From positions 1 to 50,438 of the forward strand of contig JANXTX010000202.1 of NCBI GenBank assembly GCA_025352165.1: DNA of 50,438 bases. Direction: 5' to 3'. The position numbers and the translations under genes are program-made. A model generated the notes under the pieces. It saw only the letters and a list, made by a program, of their open reading frames with translations, was not told where the DNA came from and did not search any database. Source of the DNA: Caulobacteraceae bacterium. Its GTDB lineage: Bacteria > Pseudomonadota > Alphaproteobacteria > Caulobacterales > Caulobacteraceae. Below, in pieces: positions 33,555-44,354 of the stretch (within the stretch, counting starts at the first letter, position 1; every line of letters starts with the position of its first letter).

Positions 33555-34226
33555 TCATTGCATTGATACTGAGGGGTCATCTTCAGACCATTTGCTCCAT
33601 GCCGCGCCAATTTTCAGAAGCGTGGCCAGCGCTAACCGCCTATCCTCGAATGATCTTACCTCGAGCAGTGCCTGCTTTTCTTCTCTTGTGAAGGGCAGCG
33701 CCATGCAGAGGCTGTCGACCAACGAGAAACCAGGCGCCGTATTTACGGCTTCCCAATCGACACCAAGCTGATGGACATCAAGATAGTGGCGAAGTGACGC
33801 AAGGAGCGGCATCCGGTCGAATTCGAGCTCGTCGGTTCCGGCTTCCAGGTCACAGGCGAATGCCTGAAAATTCGGTCGCACCTGCCTGTACGGTGTTGTA
33901 GCAGATAGTTCCTGATCGACCTGAAATCGGCATACACCGGTCAGGGTGATCAGATATCTTCCATCCGACGTTTCGGAGTAGCCCGTTACTCGCCCGGCGC
34001 ATCCGACCCCCGCAAGGTGCGGTCTTGCCGGTTCGCCGCCGGGCGTTGTCTGGATCATTCCAATAATATGTGGGCCCGCCAATGCGTCATCGACCATGTT
34101 GAGATAACGAGGTTCGAATATCTGCAATGGAAGTAGCATACGCGGCAGGAGCAGCGCCCCATCAAGCGGGAAAACCGGGATGACAGCGGGTAAGTCCGCT
34201 GACCTATGAGTGTCGCGTTGCGACAT
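33555..34226 (-). CDS. LON peptidase substrate-binding domain protein
   Basis: AVIPVFPLDGALLLPRMLLPLQIFEPRYLNMVDDAL; GCAGRVTGYSETSDGRYLITLTGVCRFQV. Confidence 0.92.
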   Translation of the reverse strand: MSQRDTHRSADLPAVIPVFPLDGALLLPRMLLPLQIFEPRYLNMVDDALAGPHIIGMIQTTPGGEPARPHLAGVGCAGRVTGYSETSDGRYLITLTGVCRFQVDQELSATTPYRQVRPNFQAFACDLEAGTDELEFDRMPLLASLRHYLDVHQLGVDWEAVNTAPGFSLVDSLCMALPFTREEKQALLEVRSFEDRRLALATLLKIGAAWSKWSEDDPSVSMQ

Positions 34227-34243
34227 TTTTGGGGTCCGCCGGT

Positions 34244-35143
34244 TCAGGAAAACAGGATCGAGGAAAGTCGACGACGTCCTTGCCGCGTCAGATCGCTCGT
34301 CTGGCCGGCAGCCTCAAATACAGTCAGCAACTGGCTGCGAGCGGCGCCCTCATTCCACTCGCGATCCCGGCCGATCAAATCGAGCAACTGGTCGACAGCG
34401 TCGGACAACGCACCCTTGCCGGCCAGGGCTTTTGCCAGTTCGAAGCGGGCTTCGTGATCATCCGCGTTTGACGCAAGGCGACGCTCGAACTCTGCTGTTT
34501 CCGAAGGCGCGGCCGCGGCTAGCGCAAGCGCCGCGCGCACGCTCTCCAGGTCGGCGTTCCTGGCGTCAGCCGGCGCCATGGCGGCAATCTCACCCGCGCG
34601 CTCCAGGTCGCCTTCAGCGAGATAGCAGCGCGCCAGGCCGCCGATAGCGGCGAGGTTTTCGGGCTCCATCTGCATTACCTGTGCGAATGCCTGGGCCGCG
34701 CCGCCGATGTCTCCGAGTTCCAGCGACTCGCGTGCGAGGGCAAGAAGGTCATCGATCTCGGAGTTTCCGGCAGGGCCGATCAGACGGTCGATGAACGCCT
34801 TCAATTGGCTCTCAGGGACCGCGCCCATGAAGCCGTCGACCGGTTTGCCACCTGAAAACGCATAAACAGTTGGCACGGATTGAACTCGCAATTGTCCCGC
34901 GAACACCGGATTGCGATCAATGTCGATCTTGACCAGCTTGACCGCGCCCTTCGCGGCCCTGACCGCCTTTTCAAGTGCCGGCGTCAGCTGCCGGCAGGGG
35001 CCGCACCACGTTGCCCAGAAGTCGACGATTACGGGTTGGGTCTTCGATGCCTCGACAACGTCAGACACGAAGCTGGCGTCGGATCCTTCCTTGATGAGGT
35101 CCGAATCCCGGCTAGCGGCGGCGTTCTCTCCGATCAATGACAT
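34244..35143 (-). CDS. Thioredoxin-domain co-chaperone, YbbN-like (TPR-containing)
   Basis: PVIVDFWATWCGPCRQLTPALEKAV thioredoxin active site, plus C-terminal TPR-like helices (ALARESLELGDIGGAAQAFAQVMQMEPENLAAIGGLARCYLAEGDLERA). Confidence 0.92.
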   Translation of the reverse strand: MSLIGENAAASRDSDLIKEGSDASFVSDVVEASKTQPVIVDFWATWCGPCRQLTPALEKAVRAAKGAVKLVKIDIDRNPVFAGQLRVQSVPTVYAFSGGKPVDGFMGAVPESQLKAFIDRLIGPAGNSEIDDLLALARESLELGDIGGAAQAFAQVMQMEPENLAAIGGLARCYLAEGDLERAGEIAAMAPADARNADLESVRAALALAAAAPSETAEFERRLASNADDHEARFELAKALAGKGALSDAVDQLLDLIGRDREWNEGAARSQLLTVFEAAGQTSDLTRQGRRRLSSILFS

Positions 35144-35219
35144 GAATTCTCCGGCATCACGAATTGTCGAACCTTAACATGGCCATGGCCGAGCCGGGTG
35201 GCAACGTGCGGTGACGACT

Positions 35220-35759
35220 TTATGAGGCGCGGAGTTGCGCAAAGTCGACAACGAAAGGCGATACGCCGATGGACTCCATGAAGCGTTCGAAACCGCGTTT
35301 GTCGATCGTCGTTGTTGCCGTGTTGGTTAGCGGATGAAAGTTAATCAATTCCGCGCCGGCCAATTCGGAATCGAGGACGAACGAGACGCGCTTCTCGTTG
35401 TCATTGATCAGGGCAAAGGCGGTGACGGAACCGGGTGTCACGCCCAAGGTGGCGAGGAGCAGATCCGGCGAGCCAAACGAAAGGCGGGCTGAACCGATCC
35501 GCGCCGGAAGTTTCTTTAGGTCGATCAAGGTCGTGTCGGCGGCTGAAACCAGCCAGAAGCGGTTTTTGGCATCCTTCAGAAACAGATTCTTTGTGTGAAC
35601 TCCGGTTATTACGGCCTTGATCTCCTCGCCCTCGCCAACCCTGAAGACCGCATCATGTTCCACGGTCGAGTGCCCAATGCCCAGTTGGTCAAAGAATGCA
35701 AAAAGCTCTGTGCGGGTTTTCAAGAAAGGGATCCCCGGGAATGCGTTCGAATCAGGCAA
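35220..35759 (-). CDS. Prolyl-tRNA deacylase (ProX/YbaK-EbsC family)
   Basis: [68 protein letters not shown]. Confidence 0.9.
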   Translation of the reverse strand: MPDSNAFPGIPFLKTRTELFAFFDQLGIGHSTVEHDAVFRVGEGEEIKAVITGVHTKNLFLKDAKNRFWLVSAADTTLIDLKKLPARIGSARLSFGSPDLLLATLGVTPGSVTAFALINDNEKRVSFVLDSELAGAELINFHPLTNTATTTIDKRGFERFMESIGVSPFVVDFAQLRAS

Positions 35760-35826
35760 ACTTTACGCCAAGGCGGCTACCCGGGTAGACATTACCCGTC
35801 GGCGCCATTTTCGAGGATAGCGGTGC

Positions 35827-36570
35827 ATGCAGCTTGAATGTTTCCCGATGGCGGTCAGGCCGCCGGACATTGTCCCAGGCAGGCCACAGAGGGCCTGGAT
35901 GGACGAATTTCTGGGCCGGCACCCTTACCGGTGTCTGCCAATGACCATGGCCAATTCCACGGGATGGGAAATCCTTTGTCCCGTCGGCTTTACGGCTGAA
36001 TGGAATGGCGGAATCTCGCAGACCGACATCAAGATTACGCCGGACCACCCGTTCCCGAATTTCGGCGATTTCGTGAAAAGCCACTTTTCTCACGGGGTCA
36101 TTACGTTTCATCCGGGTTACATGTTCCGAACTCCGTTGGGTTGGTCGATGTGGGTCGGCGGGCCGCCAAATCATCTCAAGGATGGAATCCAGCCGTTGGT
36201 CGGCCTGGTCGAAACAGACTGGGTGCCGTTTCCGTTTACAATGAACTGGGTGTTCACTCGGCCTGGCCGTGTCCATTTCGCCAAAGGCGAGCCGTTCTGT
36301 TTCTTTACGCTGGCGCAGGACAAGCCCCTCGAGGAAGTCAATCTGGTGCAGAAGTCGCTGGATCGCACGCCTGAACTGAAAGGGCAGTACGAGGCCTGGC
36401 GCGGCAAACGCGACGAATTCAATGCCCGCCTTTACAAGCGCGATCCCGATGCGGTTCGCGAGGCTTGGCAAAGATACTACTTCAAGGGCGAGATGCCGGA
36501 TGATGTCGGACCCGCCCCCAAGGCCCATGTCAACAAGCGGCGCATGAAGCCGCTCAAGCTCGGGACCTGA
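35827..36570 (+). CDS. DUF6065 family protein
   Basis: 247 aa [43 protein letters not shown]-type segments. Confidence 0.75.
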   Translation: MQLECFPMAVRPPDIVPGRPQRAWMDEFLGRHPYRCLPMTMANSTGWEILCPVGFTAEWNGGISQTDIKITPDHPFPNFGDFVKSHFSHGVITFHPGYMFRTPLGWSMWVGGPPNHLKDGIQPLVGLVETDWVPFPFTMNWVFTRPGRVHFAKGEPFCFFTLAQDKPLEEVNLVQKSLDRTPELKGQYEAWRGKRDEFNARLYKRDPDAVREAWQRYYFKGEMPDDVGPAPKAHVNKRRMKPLKLGT

Positions 36571-36683
36571 CCCTTCCCGCCAACCTGCGACGAGAGCTCG
36601 TCGGCGGTCAGATTGACTTGCCGACGCTCTATCCCTATACGACCGCGCTCCGAGTAAGCCGACCCTTCAAGAAGATCTACGCC

Positions 36684-36809
36684 ATGAAAGTCAGAAGTTC
36701 GCTCAAGACGCTAAAGACGCGGCACCGCGACTGCAAGCTGGTGCGCCGCAAGGGCCGTCTCTACGTGATCAACAAGACCAATCCGCGGTACAAGGCCCGC
36801 CAGGGCTGA
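36684..36809 (+). CDS. rpmJ: 50S ribosomal protein L36
   Basis: [41 protein letters not shown]; start at ATG 36684, inside the longer ORF-track ORF. Confidence 0.97.
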   Translation: MKVRSSLKTLKTRHRDCKLVRRKGRLYVINKTNPRYKARQG

Positions 36810-36829
36810 TCGCCCGCCTGGGCTTGGGG

Positions 36830-37444
36830 CTAATGGCCCCTTGCCAGGCGCAGAAATTCCTGCCGGGTCCTGGCGTCGTCTCTGATCACACCGGTCAGAT
36901 GACTTGTCGTGAGGCTCGCGCCCGGCGTGCTTACACCTCGCAAAGTCATGCAGCTGTGTTCGGCTTCGATGACAACCCCAACCCCCTTCGGCTTCAGGAC
37001 CCCATCAATGGCCCCGGCGATTTCGGCGGTCAGCTTTTCCTGAATTTGCAGGCGGCGTGAAAAACCCTGAACGACCCGGGCCAGTTTAGAGATGCCCACC
37101 ACCCGGTTGGTAGGGAGGTAGCCAACGTGGGCGCGGCCAAGAACCGGCAGCATATGATGCTCGCAAAAGCTCACGACGCGGATGTCGCGCAAGACGACGA
37201 GTTCGTCGTAGCCTCCCACCTCCTCAAACGTTCGCTCCATGTAAGCGCGCGGGTCGTCATCGTAGCCGGCAAACAGTTCCCGATACGAGCGCGCGACCCG
37301 AGCCGGCGTTTCGAGCAGTCCTTCGCGATCAGGATCGTCTCCCGCCCACTGGATCAGCGTGCGTACCGCGGCTTCGGCCTCGGATTGGGTTACGGCGTGA
37401 CGTGTCAATATCTGTTCCTTGGTCGTAAACTCTTTTGTGGACAA
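36830..37444 (-). CDS. folE: GTP cyclohydrolase I
   Basis: LRDIRVVSFCEHHMLPVLGRAHVGYLPTNRVVGISKLARVVQGFSRRLQIQEKLT; EAEHSCMTLRGV. Confidence 0.97.
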   Translation of the reverse strand: MSTKEFTTKEQILTRHAVTQSEAEAAVRTLIQWAGDDPDREGLLETPARVARSYRELFAGYDDDPRAYMERTFEEVGGYDELVVLRDIRVVSFCEHHMLPVLGRAHVGYLPTNRVVGISKLARVVQGFSRRLQIQEKLTAEIAGAIDGVLKPKGVGVVIEAEHSCMTLRGVSTPGASLTTSHLTGVIRDDARTRQEFLRLARGH

Positions 37445-37523
37445 GACCGCGCCGACAATGACTCAGGCGATCCGTCACCTTAAGGTCAACGCCCCACCCC
37501 CTAAATGCAAGAGACTCTGAACC

Positions 37524-37790
37524 ATGGCCGACGACGCCTCTTCAATCGACACGATCAATGCAACCGCTCAGGGCAAGCTGAAGAGCCTGATCGAGAGGAT
37601 CGAGCGCCTTGAAGAGGACAAGGCCGCGGTGGCCAACGATCTCAAGGAGGTTTATGCGGAGGCCAAGGGGGAAGGCTTTGACGTCAAGATCGTTCGCAAG
37701 GTAGTTCGCCTGCGCAAACAGGATACCGCGAAGCGTCAGGAAGAAGAGGCCTTGATCGACCTTTACATCTCGGCCATCGGAGGCTTGTGA
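37524..37790 (+). CDS. DUF2312/GapR-like nucleoid-associated protein
   Basis: LKSLIERIERLEEDKAAVANDLKEVYAEAKGEGFDVKIVRKVVRLRKQD matches the alphaproteobacterial GapR/UPF0335 pattern. Confidence 0.93.
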   Translation: MADDASSIDTINATAQGKLKSLIERIERLEEDKAAVANDLKEVYAEAKGEGFDVKIVRKVVRLRKQDTAKRQEEEALIDLYISAIGGL

Positions 37791-38101
37791 AGCGAACCCA
37801 GATAGACTCGCGCACTCTGGCAAAGCGCGCCGCGGTGAACGCGCTGCGGCGCGCAAAACGCGCGGTGTCGCGTGGAGGCGTTGATCTGTCTGTCTGGGAA
37901 GGGGAGTTTCTCGATTCGATCGAGACACGCCTGAATACATACGGGCGCGCGTTCGCCGATCCTGAAAAAGGCGCCGCCGGGCAGGCTCTGTCGGTGCTTC
38001 AAGGGGTGAAGCTCAAGGAAATCAAGGCGAAGGCCGAGGGACGGAAGATCGGCGGCAAGGCCCGTTTCGGCAGCGCTGGAAAGTCTGCAATCGATGGATG
38101 A
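37787..38101 (+). CDS. Hypothetical protein coupled to the GapR-like gene
   Basis: 104 aa basic ORF overlapping the GapR-like stop (GTGA) and in turn overlapping the ABC1 kinase start. Confidence 0.75.
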   Translation: MKRTQIDSRTLAKRAAVNALRRAKRAVSRGGVDLSVWEGEFLDSIETRLNTYGRAFADPEKGAAGQALSVLQGVKLKEIKAKAEGRKIGGKARFGSAGKSAIDG

Positions 38102-39452
38102 CAGGTCTGGGCGCGATCCGGAACGCGATCGACTGACCGGGAGGATGGCGCGTTTCGCCAGGGTTGGAGCCGGGCTCTCCGGCGCCGCGGCGACCTTCGG
38201 CGCCAATGCCCTGTTCAGCGGGGGTGACGCAGAGGCGCGAAATGCGCGGGCGCTCAAGGAGGCGCTTGGACGCTTGAAGGGGCCCCTGATGAAGGTGGCG
38301 CAGATGTTCGCTACCGTGCCCGACCTGTTGCCGGTCGAGTTTGCGACACAACTTGCGGAGCTGCAGACGAGCGCTCCGGCAATGGGCCCCTCTTTTGTGC
38401 GCCGCAGGCTGTCCGCCGAACTGGGCGCGGACTGGGCCTCACGTTTCGCAAGCTTTGACCTGACACCGTCGGCTGCGGCGTCATTGGGCCAGGTCCACCG
38501 GGCAGTTGCGCATGACGGGCGCCCACTCGCCGTAAAGCTGCAGTATCCGGATATGCAAAGCGCGGTGGAGAGCGATCTCAGTCAGCTTCGCGCCCTGCTG
38601 GTCCTGGGTCGTCAGGTGTTCGGTGCGGTCGATACGCGTGAGATCGCCATCGAAATTTCAGAACGTATCCGAGAGGAGCTCGACTACGGACACGAGGCGG
38701 CGGCGATGACCCTTTACCACCAGTTTTTCGCGGGGCGCGATGATATCGTCGTGCCGCGCGTGGACCCGTCGCTGTCGACAGCCCGTCTCTTGGCGATGGA
38801 CTGGCTGGATGGGCGGGGACTGCAGACGTTCAAGGATGCAGACCAAGGAACGCGCAACGCCATAGCCGGGAAGTTGTTCGAGGCCTGGTGGACGCCGCTC
38901 ATCAAGTTGGGCGTAATTCATGGCGACCCCCACCTGGGCAACTACAGCTTTTCAGACGACGCCACGCGGCTCAATCTGCTCGATTTTGGTTGCGTTCGGG
39001 TATTTCCCCCGTCGTTTGTCGGGGGGGTGGTTCGGCTGTTCCGCGCAATGATCGAGGGCGATCGGGAGGGCGAGGCCGAGGCCTATCGCGCCTGGGGGTT
39101 CAAGGAGCTCAGCAACGACCTGATCGACGTCCTCGGTATCTGGGCAAGGTTCATCTATGGCCCGCTGCTCGATGATCGTGTCCGCACGGTCGCCGACGGG
39201 GTGAAGCCCGGCGAGTACGGTCGGCGCGAGGCGTTTCAGGTAAAGCGGGCCCTGGAGGAGAAGGGCCCGGTGACAATCCCGCGTGAGTTCGTGTTCATGG
39301 ACCGGGCTGCTATCGGCCTTGGCTCAGCATTTCTTCATCTGTCGGCGGAACTGAATTGGCGACGCCTTTTCGAAGCCTCCCTTGCGGGTTTTTCCGAGGA
39401 AGCACTGGCAAATCGGCAAGCTGGTGCTCTACGGGAAGCTGGCCTCGTCTGA
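38094..39452 (+). CDS. ABC1/UbiB-family (AarF-like) atypical kinase
   Basis: GRLKGPLMKVAQMFATVPDLLP; ASLGQVHRAVAHDGRPLAVKLQYPDM; VIHGDPHLGNYSFSDDATRLNLLDFGCVR. Confidence 0.94.
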   Translation: MDDRSGRDPERDRLTGRMARFARVGAGLSGAAATFGANALFSGGDAEARNARALKEALGRLKGPLMKVAQMFATVPDLLPVEFATQLAELQTSAPAMGPSFVRRRLSAELGADWASRFASFDLTPSAAASLGQVHRAVAHDGRPLAVKLQYPDMQSAVESDLSQLRALLVLGRQVFGAVDTREIAIEISERIREELDYGHEAAAMTLYHQFFAGRDDIVVPRVDPSLSTARLLAMDWLDGRGLQTFKDADQGTRNAIAGKLFEAWWTPLIKLGVIHGDPHLGNYSFSDDATRLNLLDFGCVRVFPPSFVGGVVRLFRAMIEGDREGEAEAYRAWGFKELSNDLIDVLGIWARFIYGPLLDDRVRTVADGVKPGEYGRREAFQVKRALEEKGPVTIPREFVFMDRAAIGLGSAFLHLSAELNWRRLFEASLAGFSEEALANRQAGALREAGLV

Positions 39453-39556
39453 TTGCCACCCATCCCGCCCGCCTGTTCTTGCCTTGCGAATTTTCGGCCG
39501 CTCGCTAGTCAGTGGACGAGTCGGTGTCGCCGACGCGCGTGATTTCCAGGAACAGA

Positions 39557-40597
39557 ATGGCTGACGACGAAGTTCTTGATGATGACGAGCCGGTCAGGCT
39601 GCAGCCTGGCATGCCTCCAGAAATGGCTGCGCCGCTTGCGCGTTTCAAAGGAACCGAGCCGGAGCGCCCGGAGTGGTTCAGCGCCGCGCTCGCCCAGGAG
39701 CCCGAGCGACGTCTGGTTCCCGTCAATGGGGCCAACATCGAACTCCTGACCTGGGGGCAGGTCGGTAAGCCAGGGCTGATTCTGGTTCACGGCAATAGCG
39801 CGCATGCCGATTGGTGGAGTTTCATTACCCCGTTCTTTGCGGATGACTATCGCGTCGCGGCGTTGTCATTGTCTGGCATGGGCGGCTCGGACTGGCGGGA
39901 AGCTTATAGTTTCGAAATATTTGCCGATGAGATTTACGCGTGCGCCAGGGCGGCGGGGCTTTATGAAGCTTCCGCGCCACCGATCTACATCGGCCACTCG
40001 TTTGGCGGTTCGCAGGTCTACTACTCGGCCGCCAGGTATCCAGAGAGAATGCGGGCCTGCATTCTTGTCGACACCGGTTTCGGGACGCCGCCCACGCCCG
40101 AGCAAATCGCGGAATGGGAAAGACAGGAGCGCGGGGCGGGGCGGCCTGGTGGTCGCTGGCGTGGCCCGCATCGAACGCAACCCAATCGAATCTATACAAC
40201 CCTGGAGGAAGCCCTGACCCGCTTCAGGCTGATGCCCCCGCAGGTCCCGGGCAATTTGTATGTCGCCGACCACATAGCGCGGCACTCGCTGAAGCGGACG
40301 CCGATGCCGGATGGCAATGGTGAGGGCTGGACCTGGAAATTCGATCCGTTTCTCTGGAGCAAGCTGGATCGATCCGCGATGGAGGCGATCGACAATTCCC
40401 ATGCGGCCCCATTGGCCCACATCTGGGGCGACCGATCGGAAATCATACGCCGTCACGGGCAGTCGAGCCAGGGCAAGGACTTTCTGCCCCATGACGCGCC
40501 CCGCATCGTGATTCCCGATAGCGAGCATCACATCATGGTTGATCAACCCCTCGCGCTTGTCTCCGCTTTGCGCACATTGCTTGCTGTTTGGCCGTAG
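39557..40597 (+). CDS. Alpha/beta hydrolase
   Basis: LILVHGNSAHADWWSFITPFFADDYRVAALSLSGMGGS; YIGHSFGGSQVYYSA; start taken at MADDEVLDD (39557). Confidence 0.9.
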   Translation: MADDEVLDDDEPVRLQPGMPPEMAAPLARFKGTEPERPEWFSAALAQEPERRLVPVNGANIELLTWGQVGKPGLILVHGNSAHADWWSFITPFFADDYRVAALSLSGMGGSDWREAYSFEIFADEIYACARAAGLYEASAPPIYIGHSFGGSQVYYSAARYPERMRACILVDTGFGTPPTPEQIAEWERQERGAGRPGGRWRGPHRTQPNRIYTTLEEALTRFRLMPPQVPGNLYVADHIARHSLKRTPMPDGNGEGWTWKFDPFLWSKLDRSAMEAIDNSHAAPLAHIWGDRSEIIRRHGQSSQGKDFLPHDAPRIVIPDSEHHIMVDQPLALVSALRTLLAVWP

Positions 40598-40684
40598 AGG
40601 GCAGCGGCCGACTTGAGCCCGCTGTCGCCCTAGTGTAGCACGCGTCGCAGACAAACTTTTGCCACAGCCAGGAGACCCGCGCCC

Positions 40685-40924
40685 ATGGACGCGTCCGCTT
40701 CCGAATATCATCATGGTGACCAGGATTCGTCCGCGCACGTAGCGACATACGAAGCCTTCATGTCGCTGTCCAAGTGGGGCTCGCTAGTGATCAGCGTTGC
40801 GATCCTGATGTTTTCGATATGGTTCTGCACGGACGCGGGCTTCGCGGCCGGTCTGATTTCCGGCGTGGTCCTGTTGGTCCTCGGGATCGTGTTCCTGAGA
40901 TCCAAGCCCGACACCGGCCAGTAA
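40685..40924 (+). CDS. aa3-type cytochrome c oxidase subunit IV-like protein
   Basis: HVATYEAFMSLSKWGSLVISVAILMFSIWFCTDAGFAAGLISGVVLLVLGIVFL. Confidence 0.85.
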   Translation: MDASASEYHHGDQDSSAHVATYEAFMSLSKWGSLVISVAILMFSIWFCTDAGFAAGLISGVVLLVLGIVFLRSKPDTGQ

Positions 40925-40937
40925 GCCGCGAGCGCCC

Positions 40938-42071
40938 ATGCCCCTCATCGCCGTGACCAAGGAACGATATGCGGGTGAAACCCGCGTGGCCGTGACGCCT
41001 GACGCGATAAAGAAGCTTGTCGGCATGGGGCTGTCGGTTGTCGTCGAGGCCGGCGCCGGTGTCACCGCGTCTATCTCGGACGCGGAATATTCCGCCGTCG
41101 GCGCGGCGATCGCTCCCGACCTGGTGAGCACACTCAAGGACGCCGATGTCCTTCTCAAGGTGCGCAAGCCGACGGACGATGAGATAGCCGCCCTGAAGCC
41201 CGGGACCGTGGTTGTCGGCCTGTTCAACCCGCATCAGGATCCGGCCCTGGTCGGAGCGCTCGCCGCGAAGGGAGCGACTGCATATGCAATGGAGTTCGTT
41301 CCCCGGATCACGCGGGCCCAGGTGATGGACGCATTGTCGAGCCAGGCAAATCTGGCGGGGTATCGCTCCGTCATTGAGGCAGCCGAGGCCTATGGCCGGG
41401 CCATGCCGATGATGATGACCGCCGCGGGAACGATCGCCCCGGCAAAGGTGTTCGTCATGGGGGCCGGGGTCGCCGGCCTGCAGGCGATCGCTACCGCGAG
41501 GCGCCTGGGTGCGGTTGTCAGCGCGACCGACGTCCGGCCGGCCGCCAAGGAGCAGGTCGAATCTCTCGGCGCGAAGTTCATCGCTGTTGAAGATGAAGAA
41601 TTCAAAGCCGCTGAAACGGCGGCCGGCTACGCCAAGGAAATGAGCCCCGAGTATCGGGCAAAGCAGGCCGCGCTGGTCTCGGACCATATTCGCAAACAGG
41701 ATATCGTCATCACGACCGCGCTGATTCCTGGTCGGCCCGCGCCGCGCCTTGTCAGTGGCGAACAGGTGGCCTCGATGAAAAGCGGTTCCGTGATCGTCGA
41801 CCTGGCGGTCGAACAGGGCGGAAACGTCGAGGGCTCCCGCATTGATGAGGTTGCACTTGTCGGCGGGGTGAAAATCGTCGGCATCGGAAACCTTCCCGGT
41901 CGGATCGCCGCGGACGCTTCCTCGCTTTACGCGCGAAACTTGCTGGCTTTCGTTGGTCTCATGGTGGGGAAGGACGGACAGTTCACCCCGGACGTGGATG
42001 ACGAAATCCTGAATGCCGCTCGCATCACACGTGGCGGGGCCGTGGTGCACGATGCCTTGAAGGTCGCCTAG
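40938..42071 (+). CDS. pntAA: NAD(P) transhydrogenase alpha subunit, part 1
   Basis: [85 protein letters not shown]. Confidence 0.95.
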   Translation: MPLIAVTKERYAGETRVAVTPDAIKKLVGMGLSVVVEAGAGVTASISDAEYSAVGAAIAPDLVSTLKDADVLLKVRKPTDDEIAALKPGTVVVGLFNPHQDPALVGALAAKGATAYAMEFVPRITRAQVMDALSSQANLAGYRSVIEAAEAYGRAMPMMMTAAGTIAPAKVFVMGAGVAGLQAIATARRLGAVVSATDVRPAAKEQVESLGAKFIAVEDEEFKAAETAAGYAKEMSPEYRAKQAALVSDHIRKQDIVITTALIPGRPAPRLVSGEQVASMKSGSVIVDLAVEQGGNVEGSRIDEVALVGGVKIVGIGNLPGRIAADASSLYARNLLAFVGLMVGKDGQFTPDVDDEILNAARITRGGAVVHDALKVA

Positions 42072-42081
42072 GGAGCGCTTG

Positions 42082-42396
42082 ATGGACGCTGTTGATCCCA
42101 CTATTTTTCGGCTGGCGATATTCGTGCTGGCAATTTTCGTTGGATACTATGTTGTCTGGAGCGTTACGCCCGCCCTGCACACGCCGCTGATGGCGGTGAC
42201 CAACGCGATATCTTCGGTGATCGTCGTCGGAGCGTTGCTGGCTGCGGCCGCCCATGTGGGATCAGGCAGCTCCGGCTGGATTTCGAAAGGAGCGGGTGCG
42301 TTTGCCGTGGGCCTGGCCAGCGTCAATATCTTTGGCGGATTTCTGGTGACCCAGCGAATGCTCGCCATGTATCGCAAGAAGGACCGGGCAAAGTGA
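42082..42396 (+). CDS. pntAB: NAD(P) transhydrogenase alpha subunit, part 2
   Basis: [59 protein letters not shown]. Confidence 0.95.
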   Translation: MDAVDPTIFRLAIFVLAIFVGYYVVWSVTPALHTPLMAVTNAISSVIVVGALLAAAAHVGSGSSGWISKGAGAFAVGLASVNIFGGFLVTQRMLAMYRKKDRAK

Positions 42397-42460
42397 TCGG
42401 GCGCTGCTCGTCCGCCGCCGGATACCCTGAAATGGCAATCCTTATCGTGAGCGTGAGGTC

Positions 42461-43870
42461 ATGAACGCCAACATCGCGTCACTGCTTTATCTCGCCTGCG
42501 GCGTACTGTTCATCCTCGCATTGCGGGGGCTTTCCAGTCCGGTGACCAGCCGTCGCGGGAACCAGATGGGGATGGCCGGAATGGCGATTGCCGTCGGCGT
42601 CACGCTGGCGACGCTTTGGTCAACCGGTATGCTGGACGCAATAACCGTCGGCCTGATCGGGGCCGGCGTGGTGGTCGGCGGCACGATTGGCGCGATTATT
42701 GCCCGGCGAGTGGCCATGACCGCCATGCCGCAACTGGTGGCGGCCTTTCACTCTCTGGTGGGACTTGCGGCGTGTATGGTTGCGGTCGCCGCGATCTACT
42801 CGCCTGCCGCGTATCACATTGACGAGGGGGGCGGCATCAAGCTGGAAAGCCTCATCGAACTCGCCGTGGGGCTCGCAATTGGTGCGGTTACGTTCACCGG
42901 ATCGCTGATCGCCTTCGCCAAGCTTAATGGCAATATGTCCGGCGCGCCGATCAAGCTACCGGCCCGGCACACTTTGAATGTGGCCATCGCCCTGGCGATC
43001 GTTGCGCTGATCGTTCTCCTCGTCATGAGCGGGGGGCATGCGCTATTGGCATTCTGGGGGATTTTCCTGCTTGCCCTGATCGCCGGGGTCACCCTGATCA
43101 TCCCGATCGGCGGCGCCGATATGCCGGTCGTGATATCGATGCTCAACAGCTATTCCGGCTGGGCGGCGGCGGCGCTTGGCTTCACACTTGCCAATATCAC
43201 GTTGATCATCACCGGCGCGCTCGTCGGCTCATCAGGCGCCATTCTGAGCTACATCATGTGCAAGGGCATGAACCGGTCCTTCGTCTCGGTAATCCTGGGC
43301 GGCTTCGGCGGAGAAACCGATGCCGCGACGGGTGTGGTCGAGACCCGGCCCGTAAAGCAGGGCTCCGCGGACGACGCGGCGTTCATCATGAAGAATGCCT
43401 CGAAAGTGATCATCGTACCGGGGTACGGAATGGCCGTCGCACAGGCGCAGCACGCGCTACGTGAAATGGCCGACCGGCTCAAGGAGGAGGGCGTTGAGGT
43501 CAAGTATGCCATCCACCCGGTGGCAGGCCGCATGCCCGGCCACATGAACGTGCTGCTGGCCGAAGCGAACGTTCCCTATGACGAGGTGTTCGAACTCGAC
43601 GACATCAACTCGGAGTTCGCAACCGCCGACGTCGCCTTTGTCATAGGCGCAAACGACGTCACCAATCCGGCCGCGAAGACCGACCCCAAGAGTCCGATCT
43701 TCGGGATGCCGATCCTTGACGTTGAAAAGGCCCGCACCGTTCTTTTCGTCAAGCGCGGGATGGGATCAGGCTATGCCGGCGTGGAGAACGAGCTGTTCTT
43801 CCGCGACAACACGATGATGCTGTTCGCCGACGCCAAGAAGATGGTCGAGGGAATCGTCAAGGCGCTGTAG
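42461..43870 (+). CDS. pntB: NAD(P) transhydrogenase beta subunit
   Basis: FILALRGLSSPVTSRRGNQMGMAGMAIAV; VIIVPGYGMAVAQAQHALREMADRLKEEGVEVKYAIHPVAGRMPGHMNVLLAEANVPYDEVFELDDINSEF. Confidence 0.97.
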   Translation: MNANIASLLYLACGVLFILALRGLSSPVTSRRGNQMGMAGMAIAVGVTLATLWSTGMLDAITVGLIGAGVVVGGTIGAIIARRVAMTAMPQLVAAFHSLVGLAACMVAVAAIYSPAAYHIDEGGGIKLESLIELAVGLAIGAVTFTGSLIAFAKLNGNMSGAPIKLPARHTLNVAIALAIVALIVLLVMSGGHALLAFWGIFLLALIAGVTLIIPIGGADMPVVISMLNSYSGWAAAALGFTLANITLIITGALVGSSGAILSYIMCKGMNRSFVSVILGGFGGETDAATGVVETRPVKQGSADDAAFIMKNASKVIIVPGYGMAVAQAQHALREMADRLKEEGVEVKYAIHPVAGRMPGHMNVLLAEANVPYDEVFELDDINSEFATADVAFVIGANDVTNPAAKTDPKSPIFGMPILDVEKARTVLFVKRGMGSGYAGVENELFFRDNTMMLFADAKKMVEGIVKAL

Positions 43871-43898
43871 TAGCGGCCAGCCGTTTCCGTTGCTCGGT

Positions 43899-44303
43899 TT
43901 AGTCAGGCCGAAACTTCTTCGGAATGGCGGCAACCTGATCTGGCGTCAGCTTTGTAAGCGCCTTCGCGATAAGCGGTTCGGTGAAGCCGTGGTCGTCGGA
44001 AAGCTTTAGATCAAGATCTATTGCCGAGCAGATACTGGAACTGCCACGGACGATGGACACCAGATGCATGTTTGGGGCGCTCAGCATCGGTGAGCCGACG
44101 CTTAGATCAACACGGTAGACATCGTGCAAATTCACCCCCAGATAGATGACATCGGGGCTCGGCGACTTCCAACCTTGCCATTGGGTGACGAAGAAGCAGT
44201 TGTTGGTTGTGGCGGAGGCGGCGGCGGCTTCCGGGACAAACCCTGATAGCGAAAGCGCAGAGGCGATAAGGCCAATGCAAAACAATTTTTTCGGGTAGGA
44301 CAT
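43899..44303 (-). CDS. Secreted hypothetical protein (DUF6491-like)
   Basis: Signal peptide MSYPKKLFCIGLIASALSLSGFVPEAAAA; NCFFVTQWQGWKSPSPDVIYLGVNLHDVYRVDL. Confidence 0.7.
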   Translation of the reverse strand: MSYPKKLFCIGLIASALSLSGFVPEAAAASATTNNCFFVTQWQGWKSPSPDVIYLGVNLHDVYRVDLSVGSPMLSAPNMHLVSIVRGSSSICSAIDLDLKLSDDHGFTEPLIAKALTKLTPDQVAAIPKKFRPD

Positions 44304-44354
44304 GGTTTCCTCATCGCTGTCGTCCCCACTGCAAGATGGGTTCCGCCGCCGGGT

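Noticed and set aside
39866-40738. Minus-strand ORF of 290 aa
   Set aside because: Antisense to the alpha/beta hydrolase, no recognisable motif.
40791-42101. Minus-strand ORF of 436 aa
   Set aside because: Antisense shadow of pntAA; His/Arg/Gly-rich with no recognisable domain.
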